Notes: generated by a model from the sequence alone, not told the origin. Positions 23,964-37,700 are shown, counted from the first letter of the stretch. The stretch: 64,000 nucleotides of DNA from Crocodylus rhombifer (GCA_038503035.1 JAVSML010001163.1:687166-751165), one strand, 5' to 3'. Made by a program: numbers and translations.

Positions 23964-24027
23964 TGAATAATTACAGCAAAATTGGTAGACAGGGTTCTCT
24001 GGGTGATAAGGAATAATTACAGCAAAA
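23964..24027. promoter_or_regulatory. Repeated TAATTA-containing motif
   Basis: GAATAATTACAGCAAAA occurs at 23964 and again at 24011, 47 bp apart, each carrying a homeodomain-type TAATTA core. It sits in non-coding sequence that looks enhancer-like; function is inferred. Confidence 0.35.
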
Positions 24028-24392
24028 ATTGTTATGCTCTGCCACAATTTCAAGATCAGGCATTTCAGGCTGTCATCTGATGGCATGCATTTAAAGGCGG
24101 AGGATATTTTGCAGATATTGCGCCATTCCTCACAAAATCTTGCAACCTGTTCCAGACATTTCCAGTCCATTCAGCTGCTGTCAAGATAATCCTATCTAAA
24201 TCTTCCTGTTTTTGCCTTCCATATACAGCGCTTTGTGCATCTAATCCTGTCCCAGTCATTGGAGCATGTAAAGCTGTACAGGATCAGGCCCATAAAAAGC
24301 AGCACAGTGTGGCTACTGGCTGTGTCCACATCCTGAAGCATGACTGTTGCCTGGGAGCAAGTCCTCGTCCTTCATGAAAAACAATTTGATTT

Positions 24393-24410
24393 AAAAAAAA
24401 AAAAAAAAAA
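24393..24410 (+). repeat. Poly(A) tract, 18 bases
   Basis: Uninterrupted A run with no recognisable retroposed body on its 5' side. Confidence 0.85.
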
Positions 24411-24763
24411 GACCCGAGGCGGAAATTGTGGCACGGCTATTTCAAATATGAGCTATTTCCAGTGAATGAAACGCACAAACACAAGTCTGCTCCCTAAAGT
24501 TCTCTTGAATTATTTTGGGATCAAGAATCGCTCACATTGGATTTTTCACCTAAATTATCTGCCTCTTTTCAATTAGCTTTTATTATTTTAATGGGGGCTC
24601 CTCCCTCCCTCCCCCGGCACTCTGGCCTCGCTCACATAATTGCCTATATTTTATGTAAATGGAATTGTTACACCGTAAAATGATATACAAATGTGTCTAC
24701 CACACAAAGTCCAATAAAGGGCCTGAATAAACCCATTATTTACAATGTAACGGCATCTGATAG

Positions 24764-25006
24764 CAGCCTGGGAAACACAGGGCTGACAGATGTGAGCCCG
24801 TGACAAGGCTTGAAAAAATGTGAATGAGGAGGGCTCCGATAGACCACAATTAATTGACTTTTAAAATAACTCCTTTTTTCACAGTTCTACTTGGCTGAGC
24901 AAGATTCACAAATTGCTGTCTTGAACTTTTTAATGGGACAAAATAGCTGCCAATGAAAGTCTAAATGACATGGACTTTGAATAGGAGTCATACAATGACC
25001 ACACCG
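24764..25006. promoter_or_regulatory. Duplicated non-coding element, copy B (downstream of meteorin gene)
   Basis: Partner of 17464-17705 in the same orientation, with the same landmarks in the same order. It is surrounded by AT-rich sequence that also looks constrained but has no transposon ends. Not coding in any frame. Confidence 0.55.
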
Positions 25007-27064
25007 TGACATGTTTTTAACTGACATATTGATTATTTGAGAAGTAGCAGCCACTCAATCGAAGGCAGGAAGGGGGCCAAGGGAGGTGGGGGGAGGAGAG
25101 GAGAGGCGGGCGGTAAATGCTTTCAGCTCTGGGAAGGCTAAAAATGATTTCATGTCAGGAAGGGGAATAATATTGGGCAACGTTATCTTCTTAAGAGGCT
25201 TCCACGCGCATGTCTGTAGGATGTCGTTAGAGAGCGGATCTGGTACAAAATACAAATCTACTGAAACCAATGGACAGAAAATGGCATGTCAGTTCACCTC
25301 TTCTAGACTCTCATCCCCAACATTACGTGCATCTAGGTAATGAGCTTATTATAAGACTTTACTTTTTCTCTGTCCCACCCCAGGTGCAGGTTCGCAGTCC
25401 TTGCCTTGCAAAGGTCCGTGCATGTACATCTTTTTAAAGCATACGCCAAACTGGCCTCCTTAATTGCATCACCTGCAAACAAGCAGACTGTCTCTCTGAA
25501 AAAGAAGCGTTGTGAAGTGTCCGTGAAACAAAGGTGCCCGCCACCTAGAAGGTATGTTATAAACCCACACCCAAGAGAGACTTTTGAGGCTGAGGATGAC
25601 ACTGCGCACTCAGACGGGAGGGCATACTGGCATCTTACCACGCACAGCAGGACAGCGGCTCAGCCCCGGTCTTGTGTTAACCCCTTTGGTTTCTTGTCTC
25701 TAAAGTTTAAAATAACAAGACCACAACAGACTTTCAAATGTGCTGTGCGTGTGTGAGCCATCCCCGAGTCTCATCGCCTCTGGCTGCCGGTGTGAGGCAC
25801 TGCGGTCCCCAACACAGAGCACTGCCAACACTTCAAACCAGACCCCCCTACCAAAGCCACGATGTTCTCGTGCATGCCCACAGTGCTTCCCAGGAGGAGA
25901 CTTTATAATGTGAGACAGGATGAACTGCTAGAAGGTGCTCAGATGTGTTGGGATGAGGGCAGGACAAGACCTGAGTAGAACAGAATTTTTTATTTTGGTG
26001 AGAAAGTCAACCCAACAGGTATAAACTTTCACTCATTTTCCTCTTTCCTTTATTTTAGGCCTACAGGATGGCAGGGGGAAAAAAAGCTTGGCTTCCTTGA
26101 CTTTTTCAGTGACAAACCAAAGAGATGCAGTGCTGGAAAGGGAACACCGGTGTGGGAGACTAGATCCAGGTCAGTCCCATAGTTTTTACCTGTAGGTGGG
26201 ACTCAAAGCACTCGCTCCAGAATCTACCTTTCTGACCTTGGTGCAGTTCAAGTGTTCAATGCAATATCAGCAGGTGAATGTACCTTGTATGTAAAACCTT
26301 ATATGTAAAATTTACCTTGTATGTAAAACCAAAGTCCTCCCCACACCTAGTCAGAGCAATTCCCTGCTGCTTTTAAATCACTGAACAAATGATTTAAACA
26401 AGTTGTTTGCCATTAATTTTTATTGAAATCACAGTTGGTAACTCATTAACTTGACAATCAACAGAAAGATTAAATGGCATTAGCTACATCAAAATGTGAA
26501 CTTTGACATCATTTGGAGGCAGGGGGATAATACAGAAACCCACAACCTACTACAACCATCTTCCCTGACAGGACAAACTGCAGATGTTCATGCCCCCTTG
26601 AAGCATCATGAGGCAGGGGAAGCGTTAACTTATCCATAACACAATCCTAATTATGAGACTATTTTACTATGCTATAGGCATATTAAGCAATGATGCATTC
26701 AACAATGTTTGTGATTTCTGGAGCAGATAACATTGTTTCTACATGCAAGGTTTTTGCAGTGAGGTAGCAGAAAGATGGCTTTGAGCATTTTGAGGTTGCA
26801 AGCAGTCCCCGCTCTTTTACATACGGTGCACGATGCCATTCCTGCCACTATCCTCCAGGCTCTGTTAGCCCCAAATTCCTTTTCAGCCTCCTTTCCAGAA
26901 GACTAAATGATTTAAAAGGCCTGCGTATGCAGAGCAGTAAGCCCATGTATGCTTATTTCTACCTCTGACATTAAAACTGATTGTTCTTATACCATTATGG
27001 GAAAGGAAAAAATCCTCGCTATAAAAGATTGTAGTTGCATTCTCTTGGAACTGCATTGAAAAGT
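25007..27064. other. Gene-free stretch, AT-rich and possibly constrained
   Basis: No exon recognised. The segment 26380-26720 is rich in ATTA and TTAAC motifs without repeat ends, similar in texture to the neighbouring duplicated element. Confidence 0.35.
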
Positions 27065-27070
27065 GTTTAT
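27065..27070 (-). other. Candidate distal polyadenylation signal for TRIM25
   Basis: AATAAA on the minus strand about 4.1 kb downstream of the TRIM25 stop. Human TRIM25 also has a long 3' UTR (several kb). An ATTAAA variant near 29726 is an alternative. Confidence 0.3.
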
Positions 27071-28865
27071 TATGTCGCAGCTAATCCTTTAACTCAGGTT
27101 TTGGGTATTTTCCTTCATAATAAAAGGCTGAATGTCTCCCACATATTTCAAGGAAAACAGTAATGTACCGTAACCCAGAGCTGACAAATACTGATGCTCG
27201 CCAATGCAAGTCAAGTGTTTCTCATCTGAATCAAAAGGAACAGCTCTTTGCCATGGGTCTAGCATTACCATGTGCACCTAGCCTGAAAACAAGTCACCAG
27301 TACGTTTGTTTCATTGTCACCGCTAATCCATGCAGCGTGTTACACACTGAACAGTGCAACACTTAGGACCCTCAGCTTGTCAAACGGTGACATAATACAT
27401 ATGGAACAATCCCCCTTCATTTGAATATTGCTGTCGACTGTGGATAAAGCAGCCGATAGACACCTGCGGTACAGACACACCATGGTGAAAGGAGCAAGTG
27501 GTTCTAATTCTCTGGATCTCCGACAGACCGAGCCCCATAGGAGCTGGACCCCCAGAGCTGACGGCTCTGGGCAGCTCAGGGATGCATGTGTTGCTAAAAT
27601 GCAGCTCCATCTTTTTAGGGAGCTGACAGAAGTGCTCCAGACCCGCTCTTCAATGCTCTGGTGCACTGCAAGGTGGACAGACAGGCTGGGAGAGCAGCCA
27701 GGCACCTAGGATGCAGGGAGGGTCCCTTGGAGGGAACATCCTCGAAGAGCACTTTAAACATTTCAGCACATCTGAAGACTTAGTTGGTTTCCTTCGAGGA
27801 CAGAGAGCCCAAAGGTCCCCAATACCAGGTAAGCCTCTGACAGAGAGCACCCCTCTGACTGGGTGAAAATCTGGAATCACGCAGATGCTGGACAAAAATC
27901 CACAGAACCTCAAATCTGCTTCACCAGGAATAGGTAGGTCCCATACAAACCCCGCACAGACAGATGACAGAGATCCTAGGATCCGCAAAGCCAGGGGGAA
28001 CACACACCTGAATGTACCTACTATGAATACAGAGGAGAACATTTTCAAGTAATATCAGTTGCCCCTTTCTTATGGGGAAAGTCCTAAGATCATTGAGCAT
28101 TAAACGGAACTCACCCTAGAAGTCCTGAACACTGGAGTGGCGAAGTTGAACTCACCTCATTGGAAAAGTGCAGGGATCCAGCACTTGCGAGAGAGTCACT
28201 CCTATTCGCCAGTGATGGTCCCCACTGCATGGGCTGGATGGCCCACCCAACCCTCCAGTGCCATCACTGCAACTTTTTCCTTCTAAGTAGTCATGCTGGA
28301 CACCACAATAAAGCTCTGTTGTTATCCAGTTGAGAACCAGTGGCTTCTGGTTTTATCCAGCATTGCAATTATGCCTTTCTGTTTCCTCATTCTTTGCCTG
28401 TGTTCACGTTTGTGCTGTTTTTGTTCCTGCTTCTGACGTGTTGTGCGGTGACAACTGGTTCCCGTCTTTCTGACCAGCTCAGCATCATTCTTCCTGATCT
28501 CTTGGCTATTTCAGTGCTGAACTGAATCACGGGGATCGTTAGTGCCGAACACATTTTGGAAACGGTGCTGGCCTATTCCATACTTTGGTATCATAGGTAT
28601 TCCAGCAAACGCTCTGCAATGCTTAGAGAACATTATGGGTGCAGCACGGCATCTAACTAAGTCCCTTTGGCCCAAAATAATCTCACTGTATCTTTTGACT
28701 TGCATCGTCTCTGAACTCTGACTTGACAGTTCACTCACTGTTAGGAATCAAGTCCGAGCTGCTGCAGTGCTTTGCATTGTCTCAGGCTCTCCAGGAACTT
28801 CAGCTCGTGTAAAATGCAGCCACCGGGAGTCCTGTGACCCTTCAGAAATTCACCCTCCATGAACA

Positions 28866-28910
28866 TTGCGAGGTCCCTTCCAGCCCTAATGTCTAGGACA
28901 TCTATGAAAC
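28866..28910 (+). mobile_element. CR1 3'-terminal remnant
   Basis: GAGGTCCCTTCCAGCCCTAA followed by ATCTATGAAAC matches the sense 3' end of sauropsid CR1. The body upstream is too decayed to delimit. It lies in the presumed TRIM25 3' UTR or just beyond. Confidence 0.5.
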
Positions 28911-30701
28911 ATGCCTGCAATGTCTGCAGTGGCTTAGCATTATATTTCACAGAGCATACAAAGTTCCACAGGGGAGAGCTCTACCGGATGACAAAGTTTG
29001 ATCCGTTCATCTCAACAACTGCTGGCCTCAGCAAGTTCCAGCGAGACAAGCCTCTGGCTGACTCCTAGTTACAGGCACAAGACATTTAGGTCTCGGGCCT
29101 ACAGCTGTGTTCACTGGCTGTTTTCCCAGCTCCAGGCTTTTAGGTATGAAAAGCAGCAAAGGCCTCCCAAGCAGCACATCATGCTGAATGGAATCAGACC
29201 AACTGCTATTCTATGATACCACAAAAAGCAAAGTGAAGTCGCAGCATGATGAGAATGAAAAACCTATTCTCCCACCTTTCCCTTTCCTGCACATTTCTAG
29301 CTCAGACGATTCACTAATCTATGTGCAGATATAAAGGCAAAGAGGAAATGTCACTTCAAAAGATGCTTCGAAGTGTGCACTAAGGCAGTGCTTAAGTCTT
29401 TGGAAGTCATGCAGCAATCTTAGTATCATGGCCAGAGGCACACAAAAATCTTGGTATTCAGGGAATGCTGCGTTTCAAGAAAAGAGAAACTTAGGACAGC
29501 CCCTGCTATGAGCAAGTAGTGTCAGTGCTACTACATGGGTCCTCTCTACTCCTACCCATAGCTCCCCAACATGTAAAATAATGCAAAATTTCAATGCCAT
29601 GGGGTGCCAATGTAAAATGCACCATAAACCACAACGCTTCATTCCAAGAGGCATGCCAGCTAGTGAGCTGGCAAACCAGACATGGGTGGTTGTTTTTTTC
29701 CAAGTTTCGTTCCTTTCAGTAGGGATTTAATTAAACTGCGATGTTAAAAACACCTCCATCTCTCTGCTTCAGGAGCTATCTACTTCAGGAACTGATCTCC
29801 ATTCTGAGCACTTTAAACCCTGAAAAATGCTAAGACTAGGTGCTGTTTCATCCCATCAAAACTTTCTTTGAAAAAAACCCACTTGCATAACTTCTTCATC
29901 CTAGGTACTCCAGAGGAATTTCTGGGCATTTTCTTCCTAGAGATGCTAAGCTTTTACATGTGGTTCTTGGTTTCTTTTTCAAGTTGGTCAGGTTTTTATA
30001 GGTTTTCATATTGGCTTTTTACCATTCAGAGCTAAACTTTTGTATTTCTGATTCAGTTCAGACCCGATCTACAAGTGTCTACAACTAACCATGCGCAGAA
30101 GTCATTCAAATCTTGCCTCTCACAGACTTATGTCGTTTCTGAAGTCCACTCTTTCCATGTGAAGCTGATCTCTTGCTTATAGAGAACCATCCAAGTATCA
30201 GGAAAGCAAATGGTAAAAATTCTTCCACTAAAGTCTAGAGACAGGATGAAGGAAATGCAGAGCAAGTTTGTGGGTTTCCTGGCAGAATTCTTATCGCCTC
30301 TCTCCCAGTAAAGCCGAGAGTTTAACATTAGCCATGCCACATATTTGGGACAGAATCCAACTCCCACTGGAGTCCTTCACGGACACCAGGGTTTGGCCAT
30401 GACAAGGCGACTTGATGACGTGCCTTACAATCATCGTTCCTTGAAATTATCTTTTACAATTATCATTTCCTTGAAAAAAAGAGTCAGGATCCTTTGAGCA
30501 CTGTTGATGCAATAGCCTTTGTTATGCATCAACAGTGAGGAAACGCTTCAAAGATTTTCACTGACTGCAGCACTTTGTCTATTTTGCTTAAAGATTTAGG
30601 AATTCAGTCTGGAGGGGCAGAAGGCCAAGTACCAAACTGCAGGCAATGAACAGTCGGTGACTGAGACCCTCACCCAAACATTGGCACTGCTTGGTGAGAG
30701 G

Positions 30702-30738
30702 GGTGTGTGTGTGTGTGTGCGCGTGCGTGTGTGTGTGT
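30702..30738 (+). repeat. (GT)n/(GC)n dinucleotide tract
   Basis: A GTGTGTGT run with a central GCGCGTGCG interruption. Alternating purine-pyrimidine, Z-DNA-prone, just 3' of the TRIM25 coding end. Confidence 0.85.
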
Positions 30739-31172
30739 TAGAAGCCATCTTTCCCCTTATCACAGCAAAGACAAAAGCATGCAGTTTTCCCTTGCCCCAG
30801 AGTATTTAGGAAATTGCTTTAAAAACCAGGGACCTGAAATTAGTTTTAAGCAGGGAAGCACTCTTCATACTCTGAAGCATACTCTAATCTCTTTTACATT
30901 TGCAGACAGCAGAAGCTTCCCTCCCTTTCTGGTGCATAAATGTCAAACTAATGCGCTAAGTCCAGCCTGTAGGTCTAGAGTCTCCAACCAGTTTCTTCCT
31001 CACAGAATTGCGAGGTGGTTTTGGATAATCATTAAGCCACCCAGCAAGCCAAAAAGATAACGCCCCATCATTTGAATACATGAGAAAGTTATAAGCACAG
31101 AAAGAAAGCTCTGCCACATAGATGGCTTGCAGGCTACACCATAAAGAAACAGCTCTGGGGCACAGCATGCTG

Positions 31173-31702
31173 TTACTTCAGTGGGCAAATCGAGAGTGTA
31201 GTGCCACTGGAAAACACCCAGAAAGCAGGGTACAGTGCTTCAGTAAACTCTGCTTTGAATTTGTAGATTAAGTTAACTTTCTCACCAACAGCCAGGAAAA
31301 GCACAAAGCCTGCATCCCAGTTGAGCAGCACACCTATCTTGGTAGCCTTGGTGTTGGGCAGGTTTTTTTCATTATCATTATGCCAGGCTGAAATTTTTGC
31401 ATTAAACCACTCAATGCACCAGGAGCTTGGATTTCTCCCCAGGCGGCTGTCTGCCCCTTGCCTGTCCATGCTCCCGTAGCAGATGCCGATGCCACAGAAG
31501 TTGTTACGCTGCAGTTCCACTTCCCAGTAATAGATGCCCCTCTTGAAACACTGGAAGCCCAGCACTTGGGAACAGTAGGAGAAGCGTTGAGGGTGTGAGT
31601 TATAATTCTGGGGGATTTCAGAGACAGATATTTTCGTGTTTTTCTCTGATAAAAGCACTTTGTTATGAGCCGTATTGAAATCCAGCGTGACTTTTGTAGC
31701 AT
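31173..31702 (-). CDS. TRIM25: TRIM25 exon 10 (PRY/SPRY, stop)
   Basis: The acceptor is CTCCACAG and the stop TAA is at 31173-31175. It encodes [54 protein letters not shown] and the terminus LSICPLK. Very close to mammalian TRIM25 SPRY, with all core motifs intact. Confidence 0.96.
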
Positions 31703-34700
31703 CTGTGGAGGAATACAAGAGATTATAAAGAAAAGATATTAGGAGCTATATTGGTTTATTCAGAAAGGTCCCAGTTCTCTCTCTCTTTTGTATATATAAT
31801 GGTTATATAGTTGTATATAACATTTAGATACTTTATATAGATGTGTGTGTATGCATTTGCATCTGTGTATGTCCATACATACATAAAGAAAACCTTTCTG
31901 TACTGTTGTATGTATAAAGGTTTTCACTGCTCTTCCTACTGTGACTTTTCTTGTAACGTCCTGAGGAGTTGCTAATGCTCACCAGTGTAAAGGGCAAGAT
32001 TCTGGATTCAATGGATCAAGCTTCCTTCACTGTGGCAAGTCCTGTGCTAACTGTGCCATAGCCTAACAGTTGTGTGTTGGGCAAAAACTGTGCTGATACG
32101 CTACTGCGTGGTAGTATTAGGCTACTGAGCAATTAGTGTCACTAAAAACCCGTGCACCAGCACTACTGCACAGTAGTGCAAGTTACTGCACTTTGATTTA
32201 GTACCTGGTTATCCAAGTGCTAAACTTAATGCGCAGTAACTATGGCACGTTAATGAACGTATAGACGCATCCAGAAACTTGCAGGCAGGTCTCCTAGACC
32301 CCTGCCAGTATCCGTACAACAGGCTTCTGAAACCAGAAGTAAGTAGTTTCCAATGGCATCTCAGTCTCATTCTCAAAATCGAGTCTGGCTCCTAAACCCA
32401 CTTAGCTTTCTGTGAATTTCAACCAAGTTGTTACCTTCAACCAACAAGCTAACTTAGAGCAGCATCCCAAGTCTGCCACTGGCACTGGATCTCAGTTTAA
32501 CCGTGTACTCCATTTATACTAGTGGTGAACTTTTTGGGGAATGTATCCAATGCCCTAGCAGGTTTTTCCTTTTTTTCTGAAAATGTATACCTCATTTATA
32601 CCTCTTAGCGGACCACTGCTGTAATATTAATAAGGCCATAATTATGCAACAACGTGAAAAATGTTCAATCGCATAATCCCTGTGCAAATGAAAGAAGTCG
32701 TCAATTTTTAAGACCTGTGTGACTGGACAAGTTACTTACAGTGCAGAAGCTCCTCTCTAGATTTCTTTAGGAAGCTTTCGATAGATGTGTCAGGGTCTGG
32801 ACTTGCCAGATTTGGTACTGATGTAAGAGAATAGAGAGCAATGATGCAATTTAAACTGAAGGAAATACAGAGCTCATATGATCTTCTTAAATCCAATTAT
32901 ATTCTACAACTCACTCTATGAATCCTGACTTAATCACCCCTTTAAGCCAGTGGTAGACTCCAGTGGCTATATTAAAAAGCCTACAAGGAAGAGAGCTAAG
33001 CAGAGCATGGATACAGAAAGCCTTGTCAAATGCCATAATTTTTTTCAGCCGGCCGTACGAATGAGAAAATAAAGTTCACTCTTCTGCTTCTTTTATTCTT
33101 TGGCCTCTGTTGAGCCTGCCCACAGGGCCAGTCATGATAGGGCCTTTGGGTGCAGATACCTCACTAACTTATTCCATGGAGACCATTAATGACCTTCGCC
33201 AGACCTGGATGTGTGATAGATGTGTAATGTGTCAAATTGTCTGACTAAGTTTAACTTCGTCCTCCAGTTCCCCCTTTATATTCTTAGCTCCCCTTTTCTT
33301 GAAAAGTATATAAGGAGACATGAGTCATGCCATGGCAAGGTGTACAGCACCTGTGAATCACACTATGCTCCACATCCACAGAGGAAAGGGGGGTGAAAAG
33401 CGTAACTCACTCTTTGGAAACAGGCCCTAAGTGAACAGGCAATATGGGTTCAGGTCTGGGGGGAAGGGGTTGCATCTTGGATGGAGCTGGATTAAGCTGG
33501 AGGTCTTGGGTTGCCTCTACTGCTTGGTCTCTGTAAGAAGCTTATAAAACTGCTATAAGTGCCAGTGAGAACATAGTCCTTTAGCTCAAACACTAGAGCC
33601 TGAGCTAGTTATCCAAACTTCACTGGGCCGTGGACCAGTGCTGAGGAAAATGTCCCACCTTGCCCTGCTTGTCAGCACCTAATTGTGCAGGGGAAGGTCT
33701 CCTGTGAGCACAATGCCACCTCCGAGGGTTTCACAGACAAATTATCTGCAAGCCACAGGATGGGAACCGCCACACTAGACACTCTTTCGTGAGAAGTACG
33801 GTGTTCAGTCTGTGTCGGCAACCCAGGACAGATCATTTTCCCACACTGTCTTGAGATGGGAGGGGTGGGAACAAAATGAGACAAAGTCACACCTTTCTCC
33901 AGGAGCCCGCTGGCGCCTCAACTATTGCTGAACTATTGCTTAGTAGGGTGGTGTCAGCCGCCATCTCCAACTTAGCATTAAGCAGAAAACAATGAAAGAA
34001 TCACAGAATCATAGATGTCGGGTCAGAAGGGACCTTGTAGATCTCCAAGTCCGACCCCCCGCCTGGGCGGGAGAAAAGACTGGACTCAAATGAGTCCAGC
34101 CAGGTAGTGATCAAGCCTCTTCTTAAAGACCCCCAGGGTAGGAGCCAGCACCACTTCCCTTGGAAGCTGGTTCCAGCTCCTAGCTGCCCTGACTGTGAAG
34201 TAGTTCTTGCGGATGTCTAATCTAAATCTACTCTCTAATAATTTGTGTCCATTGTTCCTTGTCATGCCACAGGGCGCTAGGGGAAACAGCATCTCCCCTA
34301 AACCCTTCTGGTCCCCCCTAGTGAGTTTATAGACAGTCAGCAGGTCCCCTCTCAGCCTTCTCTTGTGAAGGCTGAACAGGTTTAGGTCCTGCAGTCTTTC
34401 ATTGTAGGGTCTGCCCTGTAGTCCCCAGATCATGCGGGTGGCCTCCTCTGGACCCTTTCAATGTTGTCCACATCCCTCCTGAAAGGTATGTAGAGTAAAC
34501 ACTTTTTGAACTCACCAGATTTGCTGGGTTTTATCTTCTCTGAAAAAGCAAAGTTCTGCATTAGTTATGATGATACAAGACAATGTTTCTATATTTAAAA
34601 CAAGAGCCATTCACATCCATTATGGTCAACACTGCAGCTAGTGTTAAGGTGGGATATCTTGGTAGAGCTAGACAGCAAGTTAAAACAGCAGAGGGTCTGG

Positions 34701-37700
34701 CATACTGGAGCCCAACATAACTTTTTTTTCCAAGCTAGGAGTTACATGCCTATGCAGTGCATTGCTTACTTTTTGCTTTGTGGTCAACAGCAAGAAGCAG
34801 AAGCTACAAATTAGTTCAACTTTGACAACTTAAGGTCAAACCTGCAAGCGCTCCCTTGGAGATCAATGGAAGTTTTACATGACAAGAACTTGTAGGGGGA
34901 AGCCAGTAGTTTTTAATATGGCTAATATGAGGCTCATGCAACATGGCTCACATCTGACTTGAGGTAGACAAGTTGTAAATACCTCTGTCTACAGACATAC
35001 AGCCACATGCAGATGATAGGCAGCATCTTAACAGACTTCATGTCTTTAAATTCCCAGGATGCAGGGGACCGTCTGAATTTGTGTCGAAATGAGTGAAGAA
35101 AAACTTCAAGCCAAAAGTGCTTGGCCAAGATGCCATCTGTAAACAGCCTCTTCCATCTCCTTAATTCCACCCCCTTGGCCCTCAACACCTTGCAGGGTTG
35201 TACTTAGCGAGCACAAGCATGGGTCAGGTAGCTGTTCGTGCTTATTGTCCATCACTTACTGCCATCTGCAGCCACATTTGACTCCAGCGGAAGCTTCTGA
35301 AGGATTTTAGCTCCTTTGGGAGCCTCTTGTGAGGGAAGAAGATGGAATGTCAAACAAGCTTACAAGCAGGATACATTACATGAACCTTCATTCAAATAAC
35401 AGACATTTAGGACAAGCTCACTAGGCACTTCAGCTATGCAGGACCTGCTTAACAACACTGATGAAGTAGCAGGAGCTGAGCCCCAGAGGGTTTGTGACTT
35501 ATATTATATATTATAATTATACCCATCTGATTTGTGTTCATAGAGCTCACAAGGTGCTTGACCCCATAAGGAGCCTGATTCCCCCCGCACCCAGGCCTAC
35601 ACGACAAGGCTTTGCTGGCAGTCATTCCACTGACTCAGGGCAAACATTACTAAGGCACCAGAACACATACAGTGCTTTGGGTGTGCATGGGGCTGTGTCA
35701 GAGGAATGTGAACCACCCTGTGGGAAGATCTCTCCATGGCATTTGCACAATCTCCTAATGCAGTGAATCATGGGATGCAAACTTTGGGGTAAAGTATCCA
35801 CAACCGGGGACAGGGTGGTGATCTAGGCTGACCTAAACAGGCTCAGAAAATGGGCGGACAAAAACCTGATGGCATTCAACACTGAAAAATACAAGGTTCT
35901 CCACCTTGGGGGAAAAAAAACCTGCAGCAGGCTTATAGGCTTGGCAGTGCTACACTTGCTAGCACCAGGGCTGAAAGGTACATTCATGGACAGTCAAAGC
36001 CTGGGTAATTCTGGGGAACCTAGCTTTCCCTCTGGCTCAGGAAGTTATATGGAGATAATCAGGACAGCAGCAATGAAAGGTTGAACTAAACCGGGGCAGG
36101 ATGCACCTGTGCTTGGAGGGGTACTGAAAAGGTTTCCTGCCAAGGCTCAACCTTAGTAAGCAAACATCCTTGTGGTTTGTTAGTATGTGCTATGGTCTGT
36201 ACGCTGGTGAAGCCAAAGCCAAAGCAGAGCAAGGGCAGGTAGAAAGACTGCCAGGTAGAATAAACAGCCAGAAGAGTCATGAGCAGAGCTCTCTGGGAGG
36301 CGGCGAGAGGCCCCACATTCGTGCTGTGCCTTGACTACAGGCCTGTGGCTTCTGCAGCAGTGCGGCAGGGCATTCCCATGTCTGTGCTTGAAGACCAATA
36401 CCCAAATTGAAGGCAGGATTCAAAAGTAAAGCTTTTATTCATGGTAACAGGCAGTAGAGTGGTGCTTAAAATTCAATCAAAGAAAGCTGAGAGAGAACAA
36501 ACTGCAAGTTACCAGGCAAAAAATAAAATTACAAACAACCCTAAAAACTTTTGTCACCGGGGTTTGCAATGCCCCGAGGAAAGAAGTGCCAGGTGCTTCT
36601 GAGCATTGACTAGCTAGTAGGTTGGTGAACATGAGGTCACAGTTCACATCCCTCTCCAGCAGCACCAAGGATGCAGCAGCAAGAGAGGGAGGGAAATGTG
36701 CATGTGGGGATAGCTTCTGGTCAGGCAGCCAAGAAATGGAGACCAAGAAGAAGATTTTTGTGGATGAGGAAAGTACCTGCATCTCAGGAGGCTCCCAGAA
36801 AAGTGTTTATGTTCTGCAGCAGGGCACTGGGATGTGCCTGTTCTCTCAAGAAAGCAAGTAGCCTAGGAGGTTGCTTGCAGGTGGCAGAGGGGAGCTAATG
36901 AGGGACTCACCTGACCAGAAGAGGGCTCAGGTTGGAGCTATATAAGCCCAGGCTGCACTGGTCAGGTAGTCTGTTCCCAGCAACTAAGAAGTGAGGCGCT
37001 CCTGGCTGCAGGGCTCCTGAAGGGACCTGGATTTAGCTGAACAACTCTGCAGGCCTAGGAACAGAGGCAAGTTCCTTAGACTGAGAAAGACTGGGTTTAC
37101 AGGCAAGTGGCCTTCATTTATGTTAAGCCCCTAGAGGACTTGAGATCGCACTGCCTTCTGGCAACCGTTTCTTATTCTTTTGAGTTAGACTGGTAGTTTA
37201 GCCGTCAGGCCTCCTAGGGCAAGCTCGAGGCATATTTAGTAAACCGGTAACCCAGGAGCCCTCAGACTGAGGGTGGACCTGGTGAAGAGCCTAGGAAAAA
37301 GCTGACACCTAAACCAGAAGGTCCAAGAGTCATGGGAAAGGCTGAGCTAGGCCAGAGGGTCCATGAGCCCAGAGCGGTCCAAGCTGGACTACAGGGTCCG
37401 AGAGCCCAGAGGAGGGGCCAGGCATGGGGACCAGGGGTGCAAGGGTGGGGTGAGTGTCTAAACAATGAGAGAATACCCATGAGGCTTGGGATGCGGTACA
37501 GGGAGGTGAAGGAGCCATGCAATTTGCCCTTAAGGCCCTTGGTGCCCTAGTCAGGCAGAGAAGGAGTTACCAAGCCTGAGGGCTGGATTAAGGCTAGAGG
37601 GGTCTCGGGAAAGACCCAGTGGGAACTTACTGGGATTAGGGCTTACTTTAAGGCTTGTTAGTAGCCTCCTTGATTCAACATACAATATTTAAGAACAAGG

